Assembly (NCBI GenBank): GCA_027435495.1
Contig: DAHZZC010000259.1
Location: 1-14,030 of the forward strand
Direction of reading: 5' to 3'
DNA length: 14,030 nucleotides
Origin: Planctomycetales bacterium
GTDB lineage: Bacteria; Planctomycetota; Planctomycetia; Isosphaerales; Isosphaeraceae
This document shows, piece by piece, positions 7,643 through 14,030 of the stretch. Below the pieces are notes generated by a model. That model was not told where the DNA came from. It did not search any database and worked only from the letters and a program-made list of their open reading frames with translations. The translations under genes were made by a program, and so were the position numbers. Numbering within the stretch: the stretch's first letter is position 1; the number at the start of each line of letters is the position of its first letter.

Positions 7643-7679
7643 GAGAGAGGGGCCGCCGCGGCGGGCGGCCCCGGCTCTC
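7643..7679 (-). terminator. hairpin terminator of the isomerase-like operon
   Basis: A perfect 9-base inverted repeat, GGGGCCGCC (7649-7657) and GGCGGCCCC (7664-7672), has a 6-base loop and is extended by GAGAG/CTCTC (7643-7647 with 7675-7679). It starts 14 bases after the stop of the Tat isomerase-like gene (7694). No clear U-run follows on the minus strand, so it may act as an imperfect intrinsic terminator or an mRNA 3' stabiliser. Confidence 0.6.
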
Positions 7680-7693
7680 AAGGGGATCGCCGA

Positions 7694-8674
7694 TCAGGCG
7701 TTCCGGGGCTGGTAGGAGGCGTCTCGAAGCGAATCGAGGAGCTTCTTGGTCGCCTTGATCCCCTCGGGCTCGCTGAGGCGCCCACCCTCGTACTCGATGC
7801 CGACAAAGCCGTTGTAACCGGCGTCGGTGACGATCTTGAGGATGCGGGCGTAGTCGAGCATTGTCTCGCGGCCCTCGGTGTCGAAGTCGTAGCTCTTGGC
7901 CGAGACGCCCCTGGCGTAGGGCATCATCCGAGCGATCGCGTCGTAGACGTCGATCGCGTACTTGCCGCCCTGGCGGGGGAAGTTGCCGAAATCGGGGAGT
8001 GTGCCGAAGGTCGGCTTATCCACGGCCTTCATCAACGCGAGCATTGCGTCGGGATTGCTCGACGGACCGCCGTGGTTCTCGCAGATGATCTTGATTCCGT
8101 GGTTCTGGCCGTACTCGGTGAGCCGGCCACACGCTTCGGCGACATCGGAGACGTTGCTGGGGCTGTAGTGGCTCCCAGTATTGACTCGGATCGCGTGGCA
8201 ACCGAGCGCCGCGGCCGCATCGACCCATTTCTTGTGGTTGTCGACGGCCTTGTTGCGATGGCTCTGGTCCTTCGCGCTGAGGTCGCCCTCACCGTCGATC
8301 ATGATCAGGACGCAGGTGACGCCGACGTCACTGGCACGCGCCTTCAGGTCCTTCAGGTAGGCCGAGTCGTGGGCGTGGTCCTTGAAGAACTGGTTGACGA
8401 ACTCGACGCCCTCGCAGCCGAAGTCGCGAGCGATCTGGGGGAAGTCGAGGTTGGTGACGACCTTGCCGAACTCCTTCTCCGAGACGTCCTTGTTGAAGAG
8501 CGCCTTGTGAATGGACCACTCGGCCAGCGAGATCTTGAAGTCGCCGATCTTGCCGGCTCCGGGGTTGCCGGTCGGCTCGCCGGCCCACGTCCCGCGTGCG
8601 CCGAGCCCGAGGATCGCCGCTCCAGCCGCCGTTGACTTGAGGAAGGCCCTTCGATTCCGCATTTGGTCGCTCAT
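7694..8674 (-). CDS. Tat-exported sugar phosphate isomerase/epimerase-like TIM barrel
   Basis: A 326-residue protein of the xylose isomerase-like TIM barrel superfamily (PF01261). A twin-arginine signal is plain: N-R-R-A-F-L-K (7-13), then a short hydrophobic stretch (14-25) and a likely cleavage region near A-x-G (about 26-32), so it is probably exported folded to the periplasm. Barrel residues that fit the metal site are E199 in I-I-C-E-N-H, D228 in L-P-D-F-G-N and E294 in G-I-E-Y-E. The fourth ligand, usually His in H-x-K-D, is Ser here (S258 in V-S-A-K-S-Y-D-F). Start at 8674 puts the RR at residues 8-9; an ATG at 8734 would bury the signal. GGAG lies about 10 bases ahead. It follows the other isomerase-like gene by 46 bases, probably in one operon. 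The substrate is unknown. Confidence 0.87.
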   Translation of the reverse strand: MSDQMRNRRAFLKSTAAGAAILGLGARGTWAGEPTGNPGAGKIGDFKISLAEWSIHKALFNKDVSEKEFGKVVTNLDFPQIARDFGCEGVEFVNQFFKDHAHDSAYLKDLKARASDVGVTCVLIMIDGEGDLSAKDQSHRNKAVDNHKKWVDAAAALGCHAIRVNTGSHYSPSNVSDVAEACGRLTEYGQNHGIKIICENHGGPSSNPDAMLALMKAVDKPTFGTLPDFGNFPRQGGKYAIDVYDAIARMMPYARGVSAKSYDFDTEGRETMLDYARILKIVTDAGYNGFVGIEYEGGRLSEPEGIKATKKLLDSLRDASYQPRNA

Positions 8675-8720
8675 GGTCGTGGACTCCGGATGGATACGTA
8701 TTGAGAGACTGGCTTGTGTC

Positions 8721-9545
8721 TCAGGAGTAAGCAATCTTGCGCTCGTCGAGGATCCCCTTGAGGGCGGCGACCGCCTCGGCGAATCGCTCCGGCCCGGTGA
8801 ACCCCGACGAGAGACCGGCGATTGTCAGGTGCGGCTCCAGGACCACGAAGCCCTCATAACCTGAGTCGACCGCCTCCTGGATCAGCCGGGGGATCTGACC
8901 GTCGCCGACGCCGGCGGGGACGTTCCGCTCGAGGTTCGCGTCGTAATCCTTGACGTGGAAGTGGGTGACAAACGGCCGGAGTCGTGCCCAGGCGTCGTCG
9001 ATTGGCTGGCGGACCTCGACGTAGTTCGCCGGGTCGAACGCGTGCCGGAGCGCCGGTGAGCCGACCGATTCGAGGAGATCGAGTACCCGCGCCGCGGTGT
9101 CCCCGTAGATCCCCTTCTCATTCTCAAGCAAGAGCGTGATTCCCCGATCGGTGGCGCGTCTCGCCAGTTCCGACATCCGAGCCAGGACCTCGTCTCGATG
9201 GGAGGCGGGGTCGTCACCTGGCGGCATGTAGAAGCTAAAGATTCGAATCCGGGGCGCCTCATAGAACTCGGCCAGTTCCATCGCCCGCTCGAATCGCTGG
9301 AGGTGCTCGCCGAACGGATCCGTAATCCGGATCTTCCCGATCGGTGAACCGATTGCGCTGAGCTCAAACCCGCGCGAGACGAGCAGGTCGCGGAAGGCGG
9401 CGTGCTGCGCCTCCGAGAGGTCGAGAACATTGGTCCCGTGGATCGCCCGGAACTCGATCGCCCGGATCCCGTGCCCGTTCAGGACGTCAACCTGCTCCTG
9501 GGGATCCTGCGAAATCTCGTCGGCAAAGGCACTGATGCGGATCAT
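8721..9545 (-). CDS. cytoplasmic sugar phosphate isomerase/epimerase-like TIM barrel
   Basis: A 274-residue member of the same PF01261 superfamily, without a signal peptide. The canonical metal ligands are all visible: E141 in L-L-L-E-N-E, D171 in H-A-F-D-P-A-N, H197 in H-F-H-V-K-D and E237 in V-V-L-E-P-H. Length and layout match small hexulose/inosose-type isomerases and epimerases. The start at 9545 has a GGGAG about six bases ahead. It is transcribed before the Tat-exported relative, so the pair may handle the same or successive sugars inside and outside the membrane; that is inference. The specific reaction cannot be named. Confidence 0.87.
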   Translation of the reverse strand: MIRISAFADEISQDPQEQVDVLNGHGIRAIEFRAIHGTNVLDLSEAQHAAFRDLLVSRGFELSAIGSPIGKIRITDPFGEHLQRFERAMELAEFYEAPRIRIFSFYMPPGDDPASHRDEVLARMSELARRATDRGITLLLENEKGIYGDTAARVLDLLESVGSPALRHAFDPANYVEVRQPIDDAWARLRPFVTHFHVKDYDANLERNVPAGVGDGQIPRLIQEAVDSGYEGFVVLEPHLTIAGLSSGFTGPERFAEAVAALKGILDERKIAYS

Positions 9546-9595
9546 CGAAGTCTCCCGCGCAATCGGACGGCGATGGCCGTCGCGTATCGCCCGCC

Positions 9596-9624
9596 ATAAT
9601 AACAGAACCGGGGAAAACCGCCAG
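9596..9624 (-). promoter_or_regulatory. possible promoter of the isomerase-like pair
   Basis: On the minus strand TATTAT (9601-9596) is a good -10 match about 50 bases before the start at 9545. The -35 at the right distance, CTGGCG (9624-9619, 17-base spacer), is weak. The 173-base divergent gap (9546-9718) must also drive the plus-strand gene; only a weak TAAGAT at 9655-9660 was seen for that. Confidence 0.35.
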
Positions 9625-9718
9625 GCACCGGTGGCCTCGCGGCGGCGTCGCAGGTAAGATAGAGAAAGCTCGATCGGTCTAAGAGGTCACCTTCGGTCAA
9701 GATGCGGGTCGCCCGGCT

Positions 9719-10198
9719 ATGTGGACGTTCATCCTGCCTCTGCTGATCTACTGGCTTGTCCTGTTCGTCGCCTGCTTCGTGGTCGTCGAGATCGGCCAGG
9801 ACCAGCTCTACGACGAGGTGACCCCACACGCCGGCCTGAAGATCGCCGGTGGCTCACTCCTCCTCGCCCTTTTGCTCACGATCCTCCGCGTTCGCGGCCT
9901 GGCAGCATCCTATGAGACGATGTTCACATCGAATATTACCTGGACGATTCTTCAGGGGATCGTCTGGTTCGGCGTCTTCGTGCTGATCTTTCAGTTCCAC
10001 CCCTGGCATGGCCTGGGCCTTGGCCTGGCGACCATGGCCCTGATCACCGGCCTGGCGACCATGGGCGTCGAGAGCCTGCTCAAGAAACCGGTTCCGACGA
10101 TGCAGTCGTCGTCTCGCTCGCTGATCCTGAACAAGCCGGTCCGGCAGTCGGTCCCGCGTCCGGTCGCTCCCACGACTCCCGCGACTCCCGCGAAATAA
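9719..10198 (+). CDS. hypothetical four-helix membrane protein
   Basis: I do not recognise this 159-residue protein. Four hydrophobic segments stand out at about 4-24, 40-57, 72-93 and 99-119, joined by short loops; the first loop (25-39) is acidic and the tail (121-159) is hydrophilic and rich in Pro, Ser, Thr and Lys/Arg. No catalytic motif is visible. By the positive-inside tendency the basic tail should be cytoplasmic. The ATG at 9719 has only a poor ribosome site and no in-frame alternative start was seen in the 30 bases upstream. Codon third positions are strongly C/G and the hydrophobic pattern exists only in this frame, so I take it as real despite opposite-strand open frames. It is divergent from the isomerase-like operon and shares no obvious role with it. 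Confidence 0.75.
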   Translation: MWTFILPLLIYWLVLFVACFVVVEIGQDQLYDEVTPHAGLKIAGGSLLLALLLTILRVRGLAASYETMFTSNITWTILQGIVWFGVFVLIFQFHPWHGLGLGLATMALITGLATMGVESLLKKPVPTMQSSSRSLILNKPVRQSVPRPVAPTTPATPAK

Positions 10199-10321
10199 GC
10201 CCGAGTCTTTGCTCGCCCCTTCCTGCACGCTTGCGCACTCGGCGGCTTCACGACGAAAAAATCCGTTCGTGTCGCGAACTCCCCATTCCTTTACGACGTA
10301 TCCGTGTGTAGGATGATTCCT

Positions 10322-10420
10322 GAAGTCGGCATGAGCCGCTTCTTTACCAGCCCGTAGGGGCTGGGACGAACACGTTTGGCCCTGGCGTACTCCGACCGTC
10401 CCAAGTCTGGTCATTCGGAG
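10322..10420 (+). promoter_or_regulatory. structured leader upstream of the 129-residue protein gene
   Basis: Two adjacent hairpins lie in the 230-base gap. The first is GAAG-T-CGGC (10322-10330), loop ATGA, GCCG-CTTC (10335-10342): 8 pairs with one bulge. The second is CCAGCCC (10347-10353), loop GTAG, GGGCTGG (10358-10364): 7 perfect pairs. Beyond them CTCCG (10390-10394) can pair with the CGGAG ribosome site (10416-10420), and TGGGACG (10362-10368) with CGTCCCA (10397-10403), which would compete with the second hairpin. The first hairpin is followed by TTT and could instead end transcription of the membrane protein gene. No known riboswitch class was recognised. Confidence 0.35.
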
Positions 10421-10428
10421 CCATAAAA

Positions 10429-10818
10429 ATGCGCTACCTTACGCATGCGTTCGCGCATTCCGAAACCCTCGACCGCGCCCGGCGCTGGTTGATCCACGCG
10501 GGTGTGACTCCCGAGCGGATTCGGGTCCACCATCATGGGATTCCGACGCTGATCATCTCGACCGATTCGGCCGAGGTCGACTGCCTGAAGATGATCATCC
10601 GGGCCGCCGAAATCACGGATCCCGACGGCTTTCCGAGCATCTGGGACCTCGCCCGGCTCCCTCACTTGCCGGATGAGGCCACCGGGTCATTACCGTCTGC
10701 AATGCCGGCCGTCCGGTCTTCCTTCCCACTGTCCTGGGGCTCTGTCGACGGTGCGGATGATGCTGAATTGCGATCGCAGATCGAGCTTCAGCGAACCTAT
10801 CGCGAGTCTCGCGAGTAA
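10429..10818 (+). CDS. hypothetical 129-residue soluble protein
   Basis: Not recognised. Residues 1-85 read like a compact alpha/beta domain: a short strand (1-8), an amphipathic helix T-L-D-R-A-R-R-W-L-I (13-22), then strands around R-I-R-V-H-H-H (30-36) and P-T-L-I-I-S-T (39-45), then a second helix (46-61). The remainder (about 80-129) is low in order-promoting residues and ends in charged helix-forming sequence. The H-H-H-G cluster (34-37) could bind metal but nothing else supports that. The ATG at 10429 has CGGAG eight bases ahead, a good ribosome site that supports the gene being real. It is convergent with hpnG, with stop codons 25 bases apart, and I see no functional link to hopanoids. 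Confidence 0.78.
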   Translation: MRYLTHAFAHSETLDRARRWLIHAGVTPERIRVHHHGIPTLIISTDSAEVDCLKMIIRAAEITDPDGFPSIWDLARLPHLPDEATGSLPSAMPAVRSSFPLSWGSVDGADDAELRSQIELQRTYRESRE

Positions 10819-10843
10819 CGATTGACCGGGTTCGCGCCTGTTC

Positions 10844-11632
10844 TTACGCGGGAAGTTCGCTCAGGCAGCGTACCAGAAATGTCGCCAGTCGGTCGGCGGC
10901 CTCAAGGGCCTGCTCCTGGAGCGACCAGAAATCCTTCACGCTAGAGGGGCGGTTCCAGATGGCCCGGAGTGCCGCCCCAATCCGGTAGCTACCCGTCTTC
11001 GAGATCAGCGAGGCGACCTCGCGCGGCAGGTCGCTCCTCGCGTCGTCGCTGACAACCCGGACCGAAAGGAACCGGACGAGTCGCCGTGCGCAGATATCGG
11101 CCACCGCCGAGGTCTCCATGTCGACCAGGTCGGCGCCGGTCTCCTCGTGCAGCCGGCGCTTCTCGGCTGCGTCGATGATCACCCGGTCGACGGTTGCTAG
11201 CGTCCGGGGCTCGGACCCGAGACCGCTGATCGAACTCGGCCGATCGATGGAGTATCGCTGCCCTTCCAGGTCGATCACCTCGGCCGGAAGGATCACGTCA
11301 TACCGGTTGAGAGAATGACTCAGCGCCCCGGCGAAGCCCGCCGAGATAACCCAGCTCGGCCGATGACCGTCAAGGAGGATGGAGGTGGCAAGCCGGGCCG
11401 ATTTGCGGCCCATACCGCCGAGAGCAATCGCGACGATCTTCCCGCCCAGTTCCCCCTCGATCACCGGTATCGACGCTGCGTGATATTTCCGGACTCTCCG
11501 GAGCTGGTCGACCAGGTAGCCAACCTCCATCGACATCGCCGCGACGATCCCAACATCGGCCGGGACGGGTGCGGGCGCGACCCCGCCACGCACGACCCGT
11601 CCCGCACCTGAAGCTCGATCGCCCGGGCTCAT
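10844..11632 (-). CDS. hpnG: HpnG-like nucleoside phosphorylase (adenosylhopane adenine release)
   Basis: A 262-residue member of the PNP/UDP phosphorylase family. Visible motifs: V-G-I-V-A-A (27-32), L-G-G-M-G (71-75), V-I-S-A-G-F-A-G-A-L (95-104), V-D-M-E-T-S-A-V-A (170-178, where M-E contacts the ribose in the family) and V-R-V-V-S-D-D (191-197, with a purine-site Asp). Directly downstream of hpnH it fits HpnG, which removes adenine from adenosylhopane on the way to ribosylhopane and bacteriohopanetetrol (established in Methylobacterium). The gene starts 22 bases after the hpnH stop without a good ribosome site; the first about 25 residues are Arg/Pro/Ala-rich, so translation may begin further in, for example at the GTG encoding residue 14. 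It could be another nucleosidase such as an MTA/SAH type, but the context argues for HpnG. Confidence 0.85.
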   Translation of the reverse strand: MSPGDRASGAGRVVRGGVAPAPVPADVGIVAAMSMEVGYLVDQLRRVRKYHAASIPVIEGELGGKIVAIALGGMGRKSARLATSILLDGHRPSWVISAGFAGALSHSLNRYDVILPAEVIDLEGQRYSIDRPSSISGLGSEPRTLATVDRVIIDAAEKRRLHEETGADLVDMETSAVADICARRLVRFLSVRVVSDDARSDLPREVASLISKTGSYRIGAALRAIWNRPSSVKDFWSLQEQALEAADRLATFLVRCLSELPA

Positions 11633-11654
11633 CGTCGAGGTGACACCGTTTCCG

Positions 11655-12659
11655 TTAGCTCATCTGCCACTTGATCGTCTTGAAGAGATCACCGAGCCGG
11701 TTGTTGACCCCGACCGCGGCCCCAGTTTCGTACCCGACGTGGACCATGCAATCCTGGCATCGCGGGTCGTTGCCATGGCCGAACTTTTCCCACTCGGTCT
11801 TTTCCATCAGGTCGGAGAGAGACTCGTGGTGGGTGTCGGTGATCAGGTAGCAGGGACCCTTCCAGCCCTTGATGTTCCGCGTCGGGCTGGCCCAGGCGGT
11901 ACATTGCATCTCGCGCTTCCCCTGGAGAAACTCCTGGTACAGCGGCGAGGTGTGGAAGCGATACTTGCGGAACATGGCCTCGGCCGCCTGGAACTTCGCC
12001 CGGATGTCCTCACGGGTCATGAAGATTTCCTTGGTGGCGACGGCTGAGTAACTGTACGCCGGCGAGATGATGAAGCCGTCGACGCCAAGCTGCGTCAGGT
12101 AGCCGAACAGCTCATCCAGTTCGTTCATGTCGGTCTCATGGAAGACCGTCGTGTTCGAGCAGACGAGGAACCCGCCCTCCTTCGCTGCCTTGATCCCGTC
12201 GATCGCCGCGTCAAAGACCCCCTTGCGCTCGACGGCGATATCGTGATTCTCGCGCATCCCGTCGAGGTGGACGTTGAAGAAGAACGTCGGGCTTGGTGTA
12301 AATTCATGCAATCGCTTGCGGGTGAACATTCCATTGGTGCAGAGGATGACGACCTTCTTGCGCTCCTGGATCTTCGCGACCAACTCGCCGATGGCCGGAT
12401 AGATCATTGGCTCGCCGCCGCAGATCGAGACGACCGGGGCATCGGCCTCATCGACGGCCGCGAGGCATTCCTCGAGGCTGAGCCGCTGCTTGATCGTTGT
12501 CTCATACTCGCGGATTCGGCCGCAGCCCGTGCAGGTCAAGTTGCAGGCGTGGAGCGGCTCGAGCATCAGGACCATCGGGAACTTGCCGGCCCGTTCAACG
12601 AACCGCTTGCGCACGACGTGCTTGGCGATCCGCGTGGTCATCGGCAGAGGGAATCGCAT
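11655..12659 (-). CDS. hpnH: HpnH, radical SAM adenosylhopane synthase
   Basis: A 334-residue radical SAM protein. The cluster motif C-N-L-T-C-T-G-C gives C39, C43 and C46, followed by the SAM-binding G-G-E-P (81-84) and an N-V-H-L-D-G strand. The C-terminal part has further cysteines in M-Q-C-T-A-W, G-P-C-Y-L and R-C-Q-D-C. This layout and length match HpnH, which couples the 5'-deoxyadenosyl radical from SAM to diploptene to form adenosylhopane, the first step to C35 hopanoids. Neighbours confirm it: shc lies upstream (103-base gap) and hpnG downstream (22-base gap). Start at 12659 is supported by AAGGAGG at 12668-12674, eight bases ahead. No oddity seen. Confidence 0.95.
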   Translation of the reverse strand: MRFPLPMTTRIAKHVVRKRFVERAGKFPMVLMLEPLHACNLTCTGCGRIREYETTIKQRLSLEECLAAVDEADAPVVSICGGEPMIYPAIGELVAKIQERKKVVILCTNGMFTRKRLHEFTPSPTFFFNVHLDGMRENHDIAVERKGVFDAAIDGIKAAKEGGFLVCSNTTVFHETDMNELDELFGYLTQLGVDGFIISPAYSYSAVATKEIFMTREDIRAKFQAAEAMFRKYRFHTSPLYQEFLQGKREMQCTAWASPTRNIKGWKGPCYLITDTHHESLSDLMEKTEWEKFGHGNDPRCQDCMVHVGYETGAAVGVNNRLGDLFKTIKWQMS

Positions 12660-12667
12660 CGAGGCGG

Positions 12668-12674
12668 CCTCCTT
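12668..12674 (-). promoter_or_regulatory. ribosome binding site of hpnH
   Basis: AAGGAGG on the minus strand, eight bases before the ATG at 12659. The 103 bases between shc and hpnH hold nothing else I can support; no convincing promoter or terminator was seen there. Confidence 0.75.
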
Positions 12675-12762
12675 GGCACGTGGGGTCGAAGTTGTTCGGC
12701 GGCGATCGTCCCTGATCGATCGAGCCGTCGCACGCGGTTGTCCATTCGTGGGGATGGTCAGG

Positions 12763-14030
12763 TCAGGCGTCCGGCGAAAGAGGCTGGGCTGGCACCCGGC
12801 TCGCCAGTGCGGGGGTGCTGGACTGGGCCCCGCGTTCCAGGGCCGCCCGATACCGGGAGATCGCCATTAGCGGGAAGTAGATTCGATAGTAGTGGTACGC
12901 CAGATAGAAGACCCGGGGGAATCCTGTCCCTGTGTAAGACGTCTCGTCCCACGAGCCATCCGCATTTTGCTGGGCGAGCAGGTACTCGATCCCGCGGCGG
13001 ACCGCCGGCGTTTCGGCCCGGCCAGCCGCGATCAGACCGAGAACCGCCCAGGCGGTCTGCGATGGGGTGGGATCTCCGGTCCCCTTGAGCGAGGGATCGT
13101 CGTAGGTCCGGCAGGTCTCGCCCCAGCCCCCGTCCGGCTGCTGCGTCGCTTCCAGCCAGGCAACGGCCCGCTGGATCTCGTGGCGATCCATTGGATAATC
13201 AATGGTCGCCAGGCCCTGAAGGACCTGCCAGGTCCCGTAGATGTAGTTCACCCCCCATCGACCGTACCAGCAACCTTCGGGCTCCTGGTTCCGCCAGATG
13301 TAGTCGAGGGCTCTGCACACCGAGGGATGATCGAGCGAATAGCCGAGCGTTCCCATCAGCTCAATGACCCTCGCGGTGATGTCGGCACAGCTCGGGTCGA
13401 GCATCGCGTTGTGATCGGCAAAAGGAAGCTTGGTCAGCACCTGGTTGTCAATGTCGACATCGTAGGCGGCCCAGCCTCCGTCGCGGTTCTGCATTGCCAG
13501 GAGCCAGTCGATACCGCGGCGGGTGGCGGCCTCGACCGCCGGGTCGGCCGCCATCGGCGACCGATTCAGCGCTAGCATGACCATGGCGCTGTCGTCGAGA
13601 TCGGGATAGAACTTGTTGTGGAACTGAAAGTGCCAACCGGTTGGCTCGACCTTCGGCCCGTTGATGGCCCAGTCACCGGCTCCACGCAACTCCTTCGCCA
13701 GGAGCCAGTCGATCGCGCGGCCCCAGGCAGGGTGCGAGGCAGGCAACTCGGCGTCGGCCATCGCGATCGTCGCGATGGCGGTATCCCAGACCGGCGAGAC
13801 GCAGGGCTGAAGGCGAATCCGGTCCCCCTCGGCGATCTGAAGGTCGTCGAGCTGCTCCATCGCCCACTGGACCTCGGGCGAGTCATCGGCGTACCCGAGG
13901 CACTTCAGCGCAATGATCGCGTAGACCATCGGCGGGAAGATGGCGCCGAGGCCGTCGGTGTCCTCGCAGTGCTCCATCATCCAGCGGTGGGCGGCCCGGA
14001 GGCCGGGGCGTCGCCAGGAGGCCGGGGCCC
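12763..14030 (-). CDS. shc: squalene-hopene cyclase, C-terminal part (N-terminus beyond right edge)
   Basis: The frame is open from the right edge to a TGA at 12763 (422 codons including the stop), about two thirds of a normal 630-720 residue cyclase; the N-terminal about 230 residues are outside the window. The enzyme folds squalene to hopene/hopanol at the membrane. Counting from the Met at 13980: H-C-E-D-T-D-G-L-G-A-I-F-P-P (4-17), S-P-V-W-D-T-A (62-68, an active-site aromatic), the catalytic acid motif D-L-D-D-S-A (127-132, D-x-D-D-T-A in most relatives), and repeated QW motifs such as Q-N-R-D-G-G-W, Q-Q-P-D-G-G-W-G-E and Q-N-A-D-G-S-W. The end F-P-R-V-F-Y-L-A-Y-H-Y-Y-R-I-Y-F-P is diagnostic of the family. 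Upstream of hpnH and hpnG, so this is the entry step of hopanoid synthesis. Confidence 0.96.
   Translation of the reverse strand, partial: APASWRRPGLRAAHRWMMEHCEDTDGLGAIFPPMVYAIIALKCLGYADDSPEVQWAMEQLDDLQIAEGDRIRLQPCVSPVWDTAIATIAMADAELPASHPAWGRAIDWLLAKELRGAGDWAINGPKVEPTGWHFQFHNKFYPDLDDSAMVMLALNRSPMAADPAVEAATRRGIDWLLAMQNRDGGWAAYDVDIDNQVLTKLPFADHNAMLDPSCADITARVIELMGTLGYSLDHPSVCRALDYIWRNQEPEGCWYGRWGVNYIYGTWQVLQGLATIDYPMDRHEIQRAVAWLEATQQPDGGWGETCRTYDDPSLKGTGDPTPSQTAWAVLGLIAAGRAETPAVRRGIEYLLAQQNADGSWDETSYTGTGFPRVFYLAYHYYRIYFPLMAISRYRAALERGAQSSTPALASRVPAQPLSPDA

Noticed and set aside
7640..8635. A 331-codon plus-strand frame opposite the Tat isomerase-like gene, rich in Val, Leu, Asp and Glu
   Set aside because: It is the antisense mirror of a gene with a clear signal peptide and barrel motifs, and no start site or family feature supports it.
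10290..10314. TTTACG and TAGGAT as a promoter for the 129-residue protein gene
   Set aside because: The spacing is only 13 bases, too short for a housekeeping promoter.
9542..10414. Minus-strand open frames opposite the membrane protein (9542-9829 and 9854-10414)
   Set aside because: The plus-strand frame has a coherent four-helix hydrophobic pattern; the antisense frames do not resemble proteins.
10800..10814. Six-base hairpin TCGCGA-GTC-TCGCGA at the end of the 129-residue gene as a bidirectional terminator
   Set aside because: Very short stem inside the coding sequence, without a T-run on either strand; it also simply encodes the charged C-terminus.
12660..12762. TGGACA in the shc-hpnH gap as a -35 for a separate hpnH promoter
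   Set aside because: No acceptable -10 lies 16-18 bases downstream; co-transcription with shc is simpler.
12138..13088. A 316-codon plus-strand frame opposite hpnH and the end of shc
   Set aside because: Antisense to two firmly identified hopanoid genes; no motif.

Overview
The window is high-GC bacterial chromosome, densely coded and mostly on the minus strand. Gene content and style suggest a planctomycete, probably of the Isosphaera/Singulisphaera type. The pointers are hopanoid genes, Tat-exported sugar-isomerase-like TIM barrels, and an envelope-glycan operon with LPS-core-like glycosyltransferases. This assignment is by gene content only; no rRNA or other marker is present.

Region 1 (1-7632, minus strand) is one long, tightly coupled operon of seven visible genes. 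In transcription order they are: a GT2 glycosyltransferase (7496-6540), a CDP-alcohol phosphatidyltransferase with an extra N-terminal domain (6459-5416), a WaaE/LgtF-like GT2 (5423-4656), a class I SAM methyltransferase (4659-3946), a NodB-type polysaccharide deacetylase (3949-2453), a GT4 glycosyltransferase (2456-1335) and a GT9 heptosyltransferase-like enzyme (1324 to beyond the left edge). Four junctions overlap by 4 or 8 bases and a fifth is a 10-base gap. A good -35/-10 pair sits at 7604-7632, just after a strong hairpin terminator (7643-7679) of the preceding operon. Together the genes look like a pathway that builds and decorates a lipid-linked or LPS-core-like surface glycan; the product is not known.

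Region 2 (7643-9624, minus strand) is a two-gene unit of sugar phosphate isomerase/epimerase-like TIM barrels: a cytoplasmic one (9545-8721), then a Tat-signal-bearing one (8674-7694).

Region 3 (9719-10818, plus strand) has two genes I do not recognise: a four-helix membrane protein (9719-10198) and a 129-residue soluble protein (10429-10818). The 230 bases between them carry two tandem hairpins and a possible Shine-Dalgarno-masking pairing.

Region 4 (10844-14030, minus strand) is a hopanoid cluster in the order shc (C-terminal part only, truncated by the right edge), hpnH, hpnG. Squalene-hopene cyclase makes the C30 hopene, HpnH (radical SAM) adds the 5'-deoxyadenosyl group, and HpnG removes adenine towards C35 bacteriohopanepolyols.

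No tRNA, rRNA, CRISPR array, insertion sequence or phage gene was seen. All gaps without a gene are shorter than 300 bases.
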